From Methanomassiliicoccales archaeon (lineage in GTDB: Archaea > Thermoplasmatota > Thermoplasmata > Methanomassiliicoccales > UBA472): a DNA stretch of 49,709 bases. Made by a program: the position numbers and the translations under genes. The stretch lies in the NCBI GenBank assembly GCA_035527755.1, contig DATKZX010000013.1, forward strand, positions 1 through 49,709, read 5' to 3'. Below the pieces are notes generated by a model. That model saw only the letters and a program-made list of their open reading frames with translations. It ran no database searches and was not told the origin of the DNA. Shown in pieces: positions 8,431 to 17,131 of the stretch (position 1 is its first letter; every line of letters begins with the position of its first letter).

Positions 8431-9543
8431 ATGAGGATAGCGCACATCGCCGACACGCACGTGGGCTTTTCTGCTTACCGGCGCTCTGACCCCGGTTCAG
8501 GGATCAACCAGCGAGAGATAGACGTCTATCAGGCCTTCGCACGCCAGATCGACTCCATCGTAAAGGTGCGTCCTGATCTTGTACTGCATGCCGGCGACCT
8601 GTTCGATTCGGTAAGGCCGTCCAACAGGGCGTTGTCCGTGGTGCTGGAGCAGTTGCTGCGATTGTCGGAGGAGAACATCCCCATCATGCTCATCGCCGGC
8701 AACCATTCCACCCCCAGGCTGAGGGAGACCGGTAGCGTGTTCCGCCTGTTCGAGCACATCGAAGGGGTGCACCCGGCGTATACACCTGGGGCTCACAAAC
8801 TGGAGATGGGGGACCTGCTGGTCACCGCCTTCCCGCATCAGGACCGGGACGGGCTCATCTCCGAACTGCAGAACTGGAAGCGGGGGAAGCACCGCTTCGA
8901 GGTAGGGATGCTCCATACCGGCATACAAGGGCTTTCCCGCTACAGCATGGGCGAGGCGAACGAGCTGAACCTACCTTCATCACTGCTCAACCTGGACATG
9001 GACTACATCGCCCTTGGCCATTTCCACGAAAGGAACGAGATAACCGCCAACGCCTGTTACAGCGGTTCCTTGGAGCGCATGTCGTTCTCCGAGGCGGGGC
9101 AGGAAAAGGGATATTTCCTAGTGGACCTGGAGCGGAGGAAGAGGGAGTTCGTACCTCTGAAGACCAGACCCATGTTCTCGCTGGGACCGTTCAGCGCCAA
9201 GGGACGCAGCGCGGCGGAGCTTCAGCGTGAGCTCGTCTCGGCCCTGGAATCGGTGGATCTCAAAGGTGCCCTGGTCCGTCTGATCGTGAAGGACATCCCC
9301 CCGGCGATCAACCGGTCCCTGGACCAGAACGCCTTGCGTTCGTTGGCCGAGGACGCCGTACATTTGGAACTGAAGTTCGACATCGTGCAGGAAGGTTCCT
9401 CCGTTCAATGGCGCTCCACCTCGCTGGGAGATATGGACCGAGAGTTCGACACCTTCCTGTCCCAGTACGCGGTGGAGGGAGTGGACAAGGAGCGCCTGCG
9501 ACAGAAGGGATTGGAGTACATCCATGGGGGGATGAAGGAATGA
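8431..9543 (+). CDS. mre11: DNA repair nuclease Mre11
   Basis: A 370-aa metallophosphoesterase-type nuclease that works with Rad50 in double-strand break end processing. Seen: motif I IAHIADTHVG with D8 and H10, motif II LVLHAGDLFDS with D56, motif III IAGNHSTPR with N91-H92, then GMLHTGI and ALGHFHERN, together forming the two-metal site. The C-terminal part (capping domain and Rad50-binding helix) is less conserved. Its stop overlaps the rad50 start by 4 bp (ATGA), so translation is coupled. Length is normal for archaeal Mre11. Confidence 0.97.
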   Translation: MRIAHIADTHVGFSAYRRSDPGSGINQREIDVYQAFARQIDSIVKVRPDLVLHAGDLFDSVRPSNRALSVVLEQLLRLSEENIPIMLIAGNHSTPRLRETGSVFRLFEHIEGVHPAYTPGAHKLEMGDLLVTAFPHQDRDGLISELQNWKRGKHRFEVGMLHTGIQGLSRYSMGEANELNLPSSLLNLDMDYIALGHFHERNEITANACYSGSLERMSFSEAGQEKGYFLVDLERRKREFVPLKTRPMFSLGPFSAKGRSAAELQRELVSALESVDLKGALVRLIVKDIPPAINRSLDQNALRSLAEDAVHLELKFDIVQEGSSVQWRSTSLGDMDREFDTFLSQYAVEGVDKERLRQKGLEYIHGGMKE

Positions 9544-11960
9544 GGCTGCGCTATATGGAACTGCGAAATTACCGCAAGTTCCGCGAGGCCAAGATCGAGT
9601 TCCCTGACGGCGTGGTGGCGATCGTTGGACAGAACGGCACCGGTAAGACGACCCTGCTGGAGGCGGTCTCTTGGGCCTTGTACGGAAATGAAAGCTCCGT
9701 GGTACGGAACGGCAAGGAAGGGGTGATCACCACCGGCGCTTCACTGGGCGATACGTGCTCCGTTTCCCTGGAGTTCGAACTGGGAGGGGACGGATATCAT
9801 TTGGTGCGCAGCATGCGTGGCAAAGAAATGCGGGTGGACGCCTCATTGGAGGTCAACGGGGAGCTCGTGGCCAAGGGCGACCGAGCGGTGACCGAGGCTG
9901 TGACCACCAGATTGGGCATGGACCATCGGGCCTTCTTCGTCTCCGTCTTCGCCAAGCAAAAGGACCTCAACGCCCTGGCGAACATAAAGCCAGCGGAACG
10001 TAAGAAACTGGTGCTGCGCATGTTGGGCGTGGATTTCCTCAACGACGTGGTGACCTCGGTGGACCGGGACGCGCGTTCGACGAAGAACCAGGCCGAGCAA
10101 CTGCAGCTATTGCTGAAGGACCAGCAGGGCCGGGACAAGGAGAAGTTGCTCAGGGAGGACATCTCCGTCCACCAGGTCGAGCTGGAGAAGATAAAGGTCA
10201 AAGAAGTGGCGATGACCGGGGAGAGGTTGCAGGCCGCGGCGCTGGTCAGTGAGAGCCGCGCCCTCTGGGAAAATGAGGAAGGACGCTATCGTCTGGATGT
10301 GGCCTTGGAGAGGCGCCTCACCGGCCTGCGGGTCGGCCTGGGATCCCGACGGGAACATCTGGCACGGTTGCAACGGGAGATCGGTGAACTGAGGAGACTT
10401 AGCTCATCACTACCCGGATTGGAGCTGCAGGAGGAGGAATATCAAAAGGTCAGGGCGGAGACGGAGCGCATGAACCTTTTACGGGAGGACTACCTTCGAA
10501 AACAAAGATTGGAGGAGGACATCGGCAACGCCCGTAAGGCCAGGGACGACCTGGAAACGGAAAAGGAGCAGACCGCTCAAGGTCTTTCCCGACTGCCTGA
10601 CGTCGAGGGGCGCCTTTCTACTGTGGAGACCTCCCTGGAAGAGACCAGAGATACCGCTACCACCATCGCCTCCCAGAAGCGCTTGGCCGAATCAGAGCGC
10701 GACCGCCTGCAGCGATCGTTGTCAGAGTCCGCGCAAAAGACCGCCGAGATAGAGGTTTTGGGTGAGGAGAGCAACTGCCCCACCTGCCTGCGCAGGATGG
10801 GGAGGCAGTACGCCGACCTGCTGCGCCGGTACGCGGAGGAGCAAGGGTCCATATCCGACAACCTGGTGGAGCTGGGACGGACCATAGAGGAACTTGAAGG
10901 GCAACGTAGAAAGAACGAACAGCGCAAGAAGGTGCTGGAAGATCGGCGCAAGGAACTCCTGGAGCAATCGAGAAATGTCGCCTCCCTGCGGGAAAGGGAG
11001 CGCAAGATACTGCAATCACTGGATATAATTGCGGAAAGGAACGATGTGCTGAAAAAGGAGCTGACCGCCATGGGCGCGGTGGAATACGATCAGACCGCCC
11101 ACGATCATGCCCGACGGAAAATGATCGATCTGGAACCGGCCCACCTGGCAGTCGGCAAGGCCCAGACCAGATTGGAACGGCTCCCGCTGGCCGAGACCGA
11201 GCAAGGGGGGATGAGTTCTATCCTGACCGAGGAGGAGGGGCAACTGAGCGGCGTCTCCCAAGAAAGGAGCGATCTGAACTTCGATGCCCTTGTCCTTCAA
11301 CAACGGAAGGCAAGATACGAGGAGGTCAGGGACAAGGAGGAGAAGCTGGCCCAGGAGATGGTCCGCGTCGATGGTGAGAAGCGCCGTTTGATCTCGGAGA
11401 TGGAAGGGCTGAACAAAAGATCGGAGGAGCTTGATGAGATCAAGACCAGACATCGGGTCCTGATGACCGACCTGGAGATGCTGAACCGCCTTGGCCAGGT
11501 GATGAGGGACTTTAAGGAGAACGTCATCTCCCGGGTGATCCCGACCCTTTCGAACGTCTCCTCGGACCTCTTGTCGCAATTGACCGACGGCAAGTACGGC
11601 GGCATACGTTTGGACGAGGAGTACCAGATGTACCTGTATGATCAGGGGGAGGAGCACCCGCTGGAACGGTTCTCCGGAGGCGAATCTGACCTGGCCAATC
11701 TCTGCCTGAGGCTGGCGATCTCCCGCATGATCATGGAGCGTTCCGGCAGCCAGATGAACTTCATGGTGCTGGATGAGATATTCGGCTCCCAGGACCAGTC
11801 GCGCAAGCGCAACATACTGGAGACTTTGGGGCAGCTGCAGAAACAGTTCCGGCAGATACTGCTGATCACTCATATCGAAGATGTGAAGGATAATGTCAGC
11901 GCGGTGCTGAAGGTAACAGAAAAAGAGGATGGCTCCAGTGCCGTGGCACTGGAGGATTAG
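9540..11960 (+). CDS. rad50: DNA repair ATPase Rad50
   Basis: An 806-aa SMC-like ATPase. Seen: N-terminal LRNYRKFREAKIEF and Walker A VGQNGTGKTTLLEAV; long heptad coiled coils rich in E, R, L and K between about residues 180 and 660; the zinc hook NCPTC at Cys413 and Cys416 near the middle; and the C-terminal signature RFSGGESDLANLCLRLA followed by Walker B MVLDEIFGSQD. The true start is the ATG at 9540 that overlaps the mre11 stop; the longer open frame within mre11 is spurious. It ends 1 bp before the convergent parvulin gene. Confidence 0.97.
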   Translation: MRLRYMELRNYRKFREAKIEFPDGVVAIVGQNGTGKTTLLEAVSWALYGNESSVVRNGKEGVITTGASLGDTCSVSLEFELGGDGYHLVRSMRGKEMRVDASLEVNGELVAKGDRAVTEAVTTRLGMDHRAFFVSVFAKQKDLNALANIKPAERKKLVLRMLGVDFLNDVVTSVDRDARSTKNQAEQLQLLLKDQQGRDKEKLLREDISVHQVELEKIKVKEVAMTGERLQAAALVSESRALWENEEGRYRLDVALERRLTGLRVGLGSRREHLARLQREIGELRRLSSSLPGLELQEEEYQKVRAETERMNLLREDYLRKQRLEEDIGNARKARDDLETEKEQTAQGLSRLPDVEGRLSTVETSLEETRDTATTIASQKRLAESERDRLQRSLSESAQKTAEIEVLGEESNCPTCLRRMGRQYADLLRRYAEEQGSISDNLVELGRTIEELEGQRRKNEQRKKVLEDRRKELLEQSRNVASLRERERKILQSLDIIAERNDVLKKELTAMGAVEYDQTAHDHARRKMIDLEPAHLAVGKAQTRLERLPLAETEQGGMSSILTEEEGQLSGVSQERSDLNFDALVLQQRKARYEEVRDKEEKLAQEMVRVDGEKRRLISEMEGLNKRSEELDEIKTRHRVLMTDLEMLNRLGQVMRDFKENVISRVIPTLSNVSSDLLSQLTDGKYGGIRLDEEYQMYLYDQGEEHPLERFSGGESDLANLCLRLAISRMIMERSGSQMNFMVLDEIFGSQDQSRKRNILETLGQLQKQFRQILLITHIEDVKDNVSAVLKVTEKEDGSSAVALED

Positions 11961-11961
11961 T

Positions 11962-12243
11962 TCACTTCTGGTCCACTACTTGGATGAGGTGATAGCCGAA
12001 CTGGGTCTTTACCGGTCCGACGACCTCTCCCTTGGCGTGGTTGAAGGCGGCGTCCTCGAACTCCTTCACCATCATGCCTTTCTTGAACCAGCCCAGGTCC
12101 CCGCCCTTGCGTCCGGAGGGACACGTGGAATACTGCTTGGCCAGATCGGCGAAGCTGGTGCCGTTCTTGATCATCTGCAATAGCTCGGCGGCCTTGGCCT
12201 CCTTCTCGACCAGAATATGCGCTGCCCTGACTTCTTTGACCAT
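11962..12243 (-). CDS. Parvulin-type peptidyl-prolyl isomerase (PpiC-like)
   Basis: A 93-aa single-domain parvulin. Seen: RAAHILVEKEAKAAELL, the signature YSTCPSGRKGGDLGWFKKG and the C-terminal TQFGYHLIQVVD. These match small stand-alone archaeal and bacterial PpiC enzymes that catalyse cis-trans isomerisation of Xaa-Pro bonds. It has no signal peptide, so it is cytosolic. It converges on rad50 with a 1-bp gap and lies 44 bp downstream of the P-loop/DRTGG gene on the same strand. Confidence 0.95.
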   Translation of the reverse strand: MVKEVRAAHILVEKEAKAAELLQMIKNGTSFADLAKQYSTCPSGRKGGDLGWFKKGMMVKEFEDAAFNHAKGEVVGPVKTQFGYHLIQVVDQK

Positions 12244-12287
12244 GCCGACGCATGTTCGGAAATGATATTAACATTATTGTTCGACGA

Positions 12288-13286
12288 TCAGCGGTATACC
12301 TCGTCCAGGTCCACGTTCTCCAGCACCGCTTTCTCCACCAGTCTGACCTTCTCCGAATCCTCCGGTTCTATCCTGGCGATGAGGTGCTCCACCATGTCAG
12401 AGGCGGCCAAGGTATCGTATCGCGTGACCAGTATGGGCACCCCCCTCTCGTAGGCTTTGGAGACCACCTGGTTGGCCGGGTAGAGCCCTCCGGTCAATAT
12501 CAGGCAGGCGGTGTCCGTGGACAGCGCGGCCAACTGTATGTCCGAACGGTCACCTCCAGTGATTATCGCCTTATGCCGGTGGCGACGCATGTACTTGAGG
12601 GCCATCTCCATGGTCATGGCACCGATGAACACGTCCTCGACCACGCGGTCCAGGTTCTCCGATCCTACCACCACGTCGGCGGAGAGCGCCTCCACCACCT
12701 CCTTGACCGTGAAGTAGGTCATCTCCGGTATGTGGGGAATGCATCCGAGCACTTTGACACCTTTGCTCTCCAGGAAATTGGCCACGGAGAGGTCGTCGGT
12801 CTTGTTGAGTATTACGCCCTTCAGATTGACCTTGTAATTTTCCATCAACTTCCGCAACATGGCGATCTTGTCCAAGGCGGCCGGGTCGGGGGTGGATATC
12901 AAAACCATATCGGCGCCGATGGCCTCGGCGATGGCCAGGCCCGAGACGTCGTTGAAATAACCGGTGGTGACCTCCCGTGTCCCTTCGATTATTATCAGGT
13001 CACAGTCGCAGGAGGCCTTGTTGTAGGCTGTTAGGACCTCGTCCATGCGCACCGTACGGAAGACATCGTAGGTGAAGGGGCAAAGTATCTCCTCGGGAAG
13101 CTCCAATTTCAACACCTCTCGCATCAGGTAGGCGTCCTGGTCGATGACCCTGTCCCCCTGCCTCATCAATCTTTCCTTAAAGGGCTTGAAAAAGCCCACC
13201 TTGCCGGGATGGTTCTTGGCCAGGCCCAGCGTCACCATGGACTTGCCTGACTTCTCCACCACTGAACCTAGGTATAGAGATCTCAT
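12288..13286 (-). CDS. P-loop (BioD-like) protein with DRTGG domain
   Basis: A 332-aa protein. The N-terminal ~210 residues are a dethiobiotin-synthetase-like P-loop domain: LYLGSVVEKSGKSMVTLGLA is the phosphate loop, DLIIIEGTREVTTGYFNDVS the switch region and GVILNKTDD the base-specificity motif. A DRTGG-type domain follows, with AIITGGDRSDIQLAAL and CLILTGGLYPANQVV. The same pair forms the N-terminal, non-catalytic part of long phosphotransacetylases, thought to sense nucleotides or metabolites. Here it stands alone and its ATG overlaps the stop of the acyl-CoA synthetase by 4 bp. A regulatory role for that enzyme is my inference. Confidence 0.85.
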   Translation of the reverse strand: MRSLYLGSVVEKSGKSMVTLGLAKNHPGKVGFFKPFKERLMRQGDRVIDQDAYLMREVLKLELPEEILCPFTYDVFRTVRMDEVLTAYNKASCDCDLIIIEGTREVTTGYFNDVSGLAIAEAIGADMVLISTPDPAALDKIAMLRKLMENYKVNLKGVILNKTDDLSVANFLESKGVKVLGCIPHIPEMTYFTVKEVVEALSADVVVGSENLDRVVEDVFIGAMTMEMALKYMRRHRHKAIITGGDRSDIQLAALSTDTACLILTGGLYPANQVVSKAYERGVPILVTRYDTLAASDMVEHLIARIEPEDSEKVRLVEKAVLENVDLDEVYR

Positions 13287-15382
13287 TGCCGCTCCCCCTT
13301 TATGGTTACCAAAGCATCCACCGCCGTCACTCCTGTTCCCTCGTCCCCAACCATTACCGGGTTCATCTCCAGCTCCTCTATGCTGGGGAACTCCATGGAG
13401 AGCTGGGACACTTTCAATATCACGTCCACCAGCGCCGGTACGTCCCCCGATATATTACCGCGGGCCCCGGTCAGCATAGGGTATGCTTTGATGGAGCGAA
13501 CCATGCGTCCGACCTCATTGCGGTCCAGGGGTGCTATGCCCTGCGTAACGTCCCGCATGATCTCCACGAAGATGCCACCTAACCCAAAGGTGATGACTGG
13601 CCCGAACTGCTCATCCCTCACCATGCCTACTATGACCTCGCGTCCCTTTATCATCTTCTGAACGGAGACGCCGGTCACCCTGGCTCGGGGCATCTTCTCT
13701 CGGACCTTGCTGAGCATGATCTCGTATGAACGGGTCATCTCCTCGGGCGAATCGATGTTCAGCACCACCCCGCCCACATCGGTCTTGTGCGCGATGTCCG
13801 GCGATTCCACCTTCATGACCACTGGATAGCCGATGCTATTGGCCAATTCGATCGCCGACGGAAGGTCGTGGGCGATACCTTCCTTGGGAGTGGCGATACC
13901 ATACGCACGCAGTATGCGCTTCCCCTCGGCCTCGCTCAATTGGAGGCGCCCCTCCGACCTCACCGAGAATATCACATCCTCCACCGCCTCTCTGTCCGCA
14001 TCCAAGCGCTTGATGGGCAGGGGCTCGGACCTCTCCATGCTCCGTCCATGCTCCATCATGGCGCTGAGCGCCCGTATGCCCCGGTCAGGCGAAGGATAGT
14101 TGGGTATTCCGGCAGCCTTCAGCATATCGATGGATGTCATCATTCCCTTGCCGCCAACGAAGGATGTGACTATCGGTTTCGGGGAGGAACCGGCAAAAGC
14201 GGTGAGCGTTCTGGCCACGGATGTTATGTCCACCAGGTCCGTCGGGGCCAGCAGTGCCAGGACACAGGCTACGTTGGGGTCGTCCATGACCGTGCGCACC
14301 GCGTGATCGTATCTTTCGGCGTCGGCGTCCCCCACCACATCGATGGGGTTGTACAGGCTGGCCGCGGGAGGAAGCTTGAGCTTCAGTTTTTCGACCGTGG
14401 ACGCCTCGAACGTGGCCATTGTTAGACCGAAATCGGAACAGGCATCTGCGGCCATCACCCCCAGGCCACCCGCGTTGGTCACTATGGCCACGCCTTCGCC
14501 CTGCGGCAATGGCATGGTGGAGAAGGCTTGCAGAAGATCGAACAGCTCCTCGATGTCCTTGACCCGTACGACCCCGGCCTGTCTCATGGCCGCATCGTAC
14601 ACCTTGTCGCTGCCTGACATTGCGCCGGTATGCGAAGATGCGGCCTTCGCCCCGCTGCTGGTGCGTCCCGCCTTCAACGCGATGACCGGTTTCACCCTGG
14701 TGGTCAGTTCGGCCTGTCTAAGGAACTCCCGACCGCGATCAGCCCCTTCGATATACATTCCGATGACCTTGGTCTCAGGGTCGTCGCGAAGATACTCAAG
14801 CAGGTGCCCCTCGTCCACGTCCAACTTGTTTCCGACGCTGACGAACTTCGAGAACCCTATATTGATATTGGCCGCCCAGTCCAATACGACCACGCATATG
14901 GCACCGGATTGGGAAGAGATGGCGATGTTCCCCTGCCTCGGCGTCTCGTTGGCGAAGGTGGCGTTCATGTGGTGATGGGTGTTCACCAATCCCAGGCAGT
15001 TAGGGCCCAGTACCCGCATGCCATACTTCTTGGAGATCTCGCCCAGGCGCTTCTCCAGCTGAGCCCCCTCCAACCCCACTTCCTTGAAGCCGGCACTGAT
15101 GACGATGACGGCCTTGACCCCTTTCTCACCGCACTCCTCCATGACCTGCAGGACGAACTTGGCCGGGACGACTATCACTGCCATCTCGATGTTTACAGGA
15201 ACCTCCTTGACGGAAGGATAGCACCTCAGCCCGAGAACCTTCTGATAGCGGGGGTTGACCGGATGCAGTTCCCCTTTGAAACCAGACTCGATGATGTTGC
15301 GCAGGATGATATGGCCCACCTTATTGTCATCCTGGGAAGCACCGATCACCGCCACGCTCGTCGGTTCGAAGAGTTCGCGCAT
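13283..15382 (-). CDS. ADP-forming acetate/acyl-CoA synthetase, fused alpha-beta
   Basis: A 699-aa enzyme interconverting acyl-CoA + ADP + Pi with acid + CoA + ATP, a typical archaeal energy-conserving step. Seen: CoA-binding domain MRELFEPTSVAVIGAS (1-130), succinyl-CoA ligase-like domains with VLGPNCLGLVN, the phosphohistidine motif SSHTGAMSGSD with His251, and VTNAGGLGVMAADA. A C-terminal ATP-grasp domain runs from about 470 to the end, with YPVVMKVESPDIAHKTDVGG and FGLGGIFVEIMRDV. Alpha and beta parts are fused in one chain. A TATA-like stretch (CCTTATTAATC on the minus strand, near 15433-15444) lies about 55 nt upstream. The substrate acid cannot be told from sequence. Confidence 0.93.
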   Translation of the reverse strand: MRELFEPTSVAVIGASQDDNKVGHIILRNIIESGFKGELHPVNPRYQKVLGLRCYPSVKEVPVNIEMAVIVVPAKFVLQVMEECGEKGVKAVIVISAGFKEVGLEGAQLEKRLGEISKKYGMRVLGPNCLGLVNTHHHMNATFANETPRQGNIAISSQSGAICVVVLDWAANINIGFSKFVSVGNKLDVDEGHLLEYLRDDPETKVIGMYIEGADRGREFLRQAELTTRVKPVIALKAGRTSSGAKAASSHTGAMSGSDKVYDAAMRQAGVVRVKDIEELFDLLQAFSTMPLPQGEGVAIVTNAGGLGVMAADACSDFGLTMATFEASTVEKLKLKLPPAASLYNPIDVVGDADAERYDHAVRTVMDDPNVACVLALLAPTDLVDITSVARTLTAFAGSSPKPIVTSFVGGKGMMTSIDMLKAAGIPNYPSPDRGIRALSAMMEHGRSMERSEPLPIKRLDADREAVEDVIFSVRSEGRLQLSEAEGKRILRAYGIATPKEGIAHDLPSAIELANSIGYPVVMKVESPDIAHKTDVGGVVLNIDSPEEMTRSYEIMLSKVREKMPRARVTGVSVQKMIKGREVIVGMVRDEQFGPVITFGLGGIFVEIMRDVTQGIAPLDRNEVGRMVRSIKAYPMLTGARGNISGDVPALVDVILKVSQLSMEFPSIEELEMNPVMVGDEGTGVTAVDALVTIKGERQ

Positions 15383-15504
15383 CTGGAATCATAATGGCTG
15401 GGCGGCGGTCATATCCTTTACGGTCGGCGCAAGATTAATAAGGTGGAGCGACCTGAAGCGTCACGCCATCAGTAAAAATGAGGGTGACCGGTGATCCCTA
15501 CAAT

Positions 15505-15691
15505 AGTCTGGTGGTGCACAGTGCGCCGATAGGTCCCTGCAGGAACTACGATGTGACATCGCGTCATGACTGGAGGACAACCCCGGGGCACGACAACGAA
15601 CCACCCGCCCGGGTCAGTGTGGGGAGCGCGGTCCGCCGCGGCCATGAACCAATCTGTTAGGGCGGGGGGCACACCACCTGAACATTTTTTT
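15505..15691 (+). ncRNA. Candidate structured non-coding RNA
   Basis: No convincing gene fills 15383-15707, but the plus strand has RNA-like structure. CTGGTGGTG at 15508-15516 can pair with CACCACC inside 15670-15680, closing the ends. Inside are CGATG-TGA-CATCG (15549-15561), ACCC-GCCC-GGGT (15603-15614) and CGCGG-TCCG-CCGCG (15627-15640). Seven T residues follow at 15685-15691, as at archaeal terminators. A TTAATAA box near 15435 could be the promoter, though it may instead serve the divergent acyl-CoA synthetase gene. It lacks the conserved cores of RNase P and SRP RNA. A 60-codon frame (15478-15660) overlaps it but has no protein-like character. Confidence 0.45.
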
Positions 15692-15707
15692 ATCGATCCT
15701 CACCATT

Positions 15708-16067
15708 TCATGTGAAGGTCATGCTGTCCATCAAGACCTTGAACATCCAGACCCCATAAATGGATACGGCGAAAAAGCAGACCGTGTACAGGATCATCCG
15801 GGTCAGCGAAACATTTTCCGTTTCATTGTAAACCCTGGTGAGCGCCAGGATCATTGTCCATAATATGAGCAGAAAAAGGACGAACGGGATCATCATGAAC
15901 ATTATGAGTGTGTCCGCGCCATTGGTTAGATAGGACCCCCCGATGCCGAAGAATTGAAAGGCGCAGATTCGAAAGATGAAAAGTCCCATGTAGATCAACA
16001 GTAAGATAAGGAACACCTTGAAAACGGAACGGTGATCGGTCCCGAATTTCACTTCGCCCATGGTCAT
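15708..16067 (-). CDS. Small integral membrane protein, unknown function
   Basis: About 119 aa with three or four hydrophobic helices: KVFLILLLIYMGLFIFRI, LIMFMMIPFVLFLLILWTMI and MILYTVCFFAVSIYGVWMF, separated by short polar loops. I recognise no family. On the minus strand a CTTATATCC box at about 16084-16092 sits 20-27 nt before ATG 16067 and ATG 16061, suggesting a leaderless start at one of these. It stands alone between the RNA candidate and the OB/HD gene. Confidence 0.65.
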   Translation of the reverse strand: MTMGEVKFGTDHRSVFKVFLILLLIYMGLFIFRICAFQFFGIGGSYLTNGADTLIMFMMIPFVLFLLILWTMILALTRVYNETENVSLTRMILYTVCFFAVSIYGVWMFKVLMDSMTFT

Positions 16068-16110
16068 CAATTATTTTTTAGAGGATATAAGGGAATGCCA
16101 GCCCCTTCAT

Positions 16111-17079
16111 TCATTTCAGATAGACACTCCCCAAGTTCCTGTCCTGTACCCAATCGTCCTCGGTGTTGGCCGTCTTCTTGACCGTGATCATCTCCTCTAT
16201 CCGGCTGTCGGTCAGGTCGGCCAGGGCCAGCGCCTGCGCCTCTGGGAACTGCGGCGTTTTCGGCGACCCATAATCGGTAGTACCGTGACTGGACAGCACC
16301 AGGTGCTGCACTTTCAAGGCCAGTTCCGGCGGGAAGCCCTCTATCATCCGGCAGGCGTCCCCTACCATTCCCGAACCTACTACAAGGTGACCGATCAACC
16401 GTCCCTCGTCCGTAGCCCCGATGATGCTGGTCACCACGTACTCGCGCATCTTTCCCAGGTCATGCAATATCGCCCCGGTAACCAGCAGGTCCCGGTCCAG
16501 GTCCGGGTGCTGACCTGCATAGAACTCGCAGAGGTTCGCCACCCTGAGAGTATGTTCCAACAGCCCCCCTATCCAATTGGCATGATGGGTGATGGCTGCG
16601 GGGCAGGAGCAGAACCGTCTGACAAAATCCTCGTCGGTGAAGAAATTGGCCAGCAGCTCCTTGAGCCAGGGGTTCTCCACTTTTCGTATCAGCGAGAAAA
16701 GCTGGGAACGCATGACCTCCACGTCTTGGGTGGTCACGGCCACGAAATCCGAGAGTTCGTACTCCCCTTCCTTGAGCGCGTTCACTGTATCGCCGGAGGA
16801 GGGGTTCACATGGATCTCCAGCGAGTCCTTGAACTCACTGACCCTCCCCTTGACGTGGATGACCGATCCCTTGGAAATGGTCTCCCAGACCCCCTTGACC
16901 TTCTGCTCGTCCTTATCCCCCCAATACTTCAAAGCCAGGTCTCCACCGGAATCGGAGACCCACATCTGGAATGTAAAACCGTTCTTGTATGCCGCCACCG
17001 GTTTCTTGAATCGGACCGCAAAAAGATCGTCCACGGTCCCTCCGGCCTTCAGCTCACTAATGGTAATTGTCTTGCGCAT
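16111..17079 (-). CDS. OB-fold plus HD-domain phosphohydrolase (YhaM-like)
   Basis: A 322-aa protein. Residues 1-110 form an OB-fold: KKPVAAYKNGFTFQMWVSD and GSVIHVKGRVSEFKDSLEIH are typical nucleic-acid-binding strands. An HD domain follows, with AAITHHANWIGGLLEHTLRV, the metal motif TGAILHDLGKMREYV and QHLVLSSHGTTDYGSP. The order matches YhaM-type 3'-5' exoribonucleases and related archaeal proteins, so RNA or nucleotide hydrolysis is likely. The start at ATG 17079 is supported by GGGAGGGG a few nt upstream; ATG 17112 is an alternative. It is 52 bp downstream of the metallopeptidase gene on the same strand. Confidence 0.87.
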   Translation of the reverse strand: MRKTITISELKAGGTVDDLFAVRFKKPVAAYKNGFTFQMWVSDSGGDLALKYWGDKDEQKVKGVWETISKGSVIHVKGRVSEFKDSLEIHVNPSSGDTVNALKEGEYELSDFVAVTTQDVEVMRSQLFSLIRKVENPWLKELLANFFTDEDFVRRFCSCPAAITHHANWIGGLLEHTLRVANLCEFYAGQHPDLDRDLLVTGAILHDLGKMREYVVTSIIGATDEGRLIGHLVVGSGMVGDACRMIEGFPPELALKVQHLVLSSHGTTDYGSPKTPQFPEAQALALADLTDSRIEEMITVKKTANTEDDWVQDRNLGSVYLK

Positions 17080-17131
17080 CTCTTTCCCCTCCCTGCTTAG
17101 CGTTGCGTCCATAAAAAGAATTGGCCTTGGA

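Noticed and set aside
11016-11873. Minus-strand frame (285 codons)
   Set aside because: Antisense to the rad50 coiled coil and signature region.
12252-13034. Plus-strand frame (260 codons)
   Set aside because: Antisense to the P-loop/DRTGG gene.
14630-15394. Long plus-strand frame (254 codons)
   Set aside because: Antisense to the acyl-CoA synthetase, whose motifs are clear; H/D/G-rich translation typical of a shadow frame.
15469-15672. 67-codon minus-strand and 60-codon plus-strand frames in the acs/membrane-protein gap
   Set aside because: Neither has protein-like composition or a well-placed ribosome site; the segment is better explained by RNA structure.
15505-15691. RNase P RNA or SRP RNA
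   Set aside because: None of the conserved core sequences (GAGGAAAGUC, ACAGAA, or the SRP GGAAG/AGCAGCC loops) is present on either strand.
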